DNA from: Christensenellaceae bacterium
Lineage (GTDB): Bacteria > Bacillota > Clostridia > Christensenellales > Aristaeellaceae
Assembly (NCBI GenBank): GCA_017881705.1
Contig: JADGQP010000095.1
Span: 1 to 24,188 of the forward strand
Reading direction: 5' to 3'
Length of the DNA: 24,188 nucleotides
Part shown: piece after piece, positions 23,215 to 24,188 of the stretch
Layout: every line of letters starts with the position of its first letter
How positions within the stretch are numbered: the stretch's first letter is position 1
Program-made: the position numbers and the translations under genes
The notes under the pieces: generated by a model
Database searches by the model: none
Told to the model about the DNA's origin: nothing
Seen by the model: only the letters and a program-made list of their open reading frames with translations

Positions 23215-23902
23215 AGGCATAATGCCAAACGTATACGCCTATAGCGGCAGGTTTTTAGAAAGCTGCGAAGCGACGCTGTTGATGTTTTTAATTTCCGGGG
23301 TTATCTCCTTTTTCCTGGGCGTGTTTCTGGGCGTTGTGCTGACCGTAACGCGGGAAGATGGTATTCACAGCAACCGCGCCGTTTTTCACACGCTGAACGC
23401 GGTGGTCAACATCCTCCGTTCAATTCCCTTTATCATCCTGCTGATCTTTTTAATCCCCTTCACACGTCTCGTTGTATCCACCGCCATCGGCGTGAAGGGC
23501 GCGATTGTACCACTGGTTTTCGGTACGACCCCTTTTTTTACCCGGCAGGTGGAAGCAGCGCTGGCAAACGTGAGTCCCGGAAAAATTGAGGCGGCGCGGA
23601 GCATGGGCAGCGGAACCCTGGGTATTGTGTTCCGCGTGTATCTGCACGAAGCCGTACCCGACCTGATTCGCGTAACCACCATAACAGCCGTAAGCCTGAT
23701 CGGCCTTACGACGATGGCCGGAGCCGTCGGGGCGGGCGGGTTGGGCAGCTTTGCCATCAACTACGGGCAAAACCAGCAGCATCAAGATATTGTGAATGTT
23801 TGCGTGCTGATCCTGCTGCTGTTCGTGTGTCTGCTGCAAAGCATCGGCTCCTGTCTGGCTAAAAAGACGACGAATCGCAGCCTTTTTCGGAAACGGTACT
23901 GA
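23198..23902 (+). CDS. metI: Methionine ABC transporter permease MetI
   Basis: This permease of about 234 aa has five hydrophobic helices, a VVNILRSIPFIILLI segment, and the conserved VSPGKIEAARSMG EAA loop that docks with MetN. It ends its core with TTMAGAVGAGGLGSFAINYG, characteristic of MetI. The likely start is the TTG at 23198, 8 nt after GGAGGT, overlapping the metN stop by 17 nt; a TTG at 23192 is too close to that site. With MetQ and MetN it completes a D-methionine/L-methionine-type importer. Nothing resembling a strong terminator follows within the window. Confidence 0.94.
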   Translation: MEQWLKGIMPNVYAYSGRFLESCEATLLMFLISGVISFFLGVFLGVVLTVTREDGIHSNRAVFHTLNAVVNILRSIPFIILLIFLIPFTRLVVSTAIGVKGAIVPLVFGTTPFFTRQVEAALANVSPGKIEAARSMGSGTLGIVFRVYLHEAVPDLIRVTTITAVSLIGLTTMAGAVGAGGLGSFAINYGQNQQHQDIVNVCVLILLLFVCLLQSIGSCLAKKTTNRSLFRKRY

Positions 23903-24066
23903 CCTTGCCGGCTACGCGGAAAAACCGACGCGGCGGTAAACGCTGCAAGCGACTGTAACATAAAGCTTCTGCGGGTGATTCCGTTAGGGTTGCTTTCGCA
24001 ACCATGAAAACCAGATAGTGCAGGCATTACAGGCGTCAAAGCAGTATAACGGATGCAGGGGAAACC

Positions 24067-24188
24067 GTGTTAAGCCGCGAAAACCTTGCATATGAGCTCG
24101 CGACATATATCGAAAATACAACCGCGATCAGATCAGCGTCGAGGATTTCATCTTTCTTCGTTGTCCATGTCAATATGCGTCTTAAAAC
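24067..24188 (+). CDS. Possible start of a gene running off the window
   Basis: A GTG with GCAGGGG upstream opens a frame that reads MLSRENLAYELATYIENT and stays open to the edge. After about residue 17 a neighbouring frame (NRDQISVEDF) looks equally protein-like, so a frameshifted remnant is also possible. No family is recognised. Confidence 0.25.
   Translation, partial: MLSRENLAYELATYIENTTAIRSASRISSFFVVHVNMRLK

Noticed and set aside
1..24188. CRISPR arrays, insertion sequences, rRNA or tRNA genes
   Set aside because: No regularly spaced direct repeats, transposase motifs, terminal inverted repeats or tRNA-like cloverleaf sequences were seen on reading both strands.

Overview
This window most likely comes from a moderately GC-rich member of the Bacillota, probably class Clostridia. 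The evidence is strong AGGAGG-type ribosome binding sites, frequent TTG/GTG starts, a copZ-copA copper module, a CymR-like Rrf2 regulator and tightly packed ABC-transporter operons. The lineage is inferred; there is no rRNA or marker gene to fix it. All three predicted ABC substrate-binding proteins have ordinary signal peptides without a lipobox cysteine, which is unusual for a single-membrane Gram-positive.

Region 1 (1-7318, + strand) is a copper-handling operon. In order it holds a 5'-truncated TauE/SafE-like membrane protein with two cupredoxin-like domains, the Cu(I) P-type ATPase CopA, a membrane-anchored protein of unknown function, the chaperone CopZ, a terminator, and an OmpR-type response regulator with its histidine kinase.

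Region 2 (7444-19891, - strand) holds two consecutive sulfur-linked operons. The first runs from a CymR/Rrf2-like regulator through a polar amino-acid ABC transporter (two permeases and an ATPase) to an HD-domain protein and a TcdA-like tRNA t6A dehydratase. The second starts with the probable binding protein for that transporter, then an M20 amidohydrolase, a complete Dpp/Opp-type peptide transporter and a cytoplasmic C39-like cysteine peptidase. Region 3 (about 20060-23902, + strand) holds a small Cys-rich protein and a methionine transporter operon (metQ-metN-metI).

The most notable discovery is the control architecture. The rrf2 promoter and the promoters of both binding-protein operons carry the same box (AACCTATTGAC...), overlapping the -35 element. 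The binding-protein and metQ promoters are each followed by a short ORF unusually rich in Met and Cys (28 aa with 4 Met and 3 Cys; 30 aa with 8 Met and 4 Cys). The two peptides share the core M-T-[ST]-R-x-M-C-M, with synonymous codon differences. Each is followed by an intrinsic terminator, then a second small ORF, then the binding-protein gene. This looks like a ribosome-mediated attenuator for sulfur amino acids, layered on Rrf2 repression, in place of the S-box or T-box usually expected here.

The second notable discovery is that MetQ appears circularly permuted: after the signal peptide comes the family's C-terminal half, followed by its N-terminal half. The mature protein contains no methionine and one cysteine, and the neighbouring amino-acid binding protein is similarly sulfur-poor. 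Together the genes suggest a locus for scavenging cysteine, methionine and sulfur-containing peptides, with components that themselves use little sulfur.
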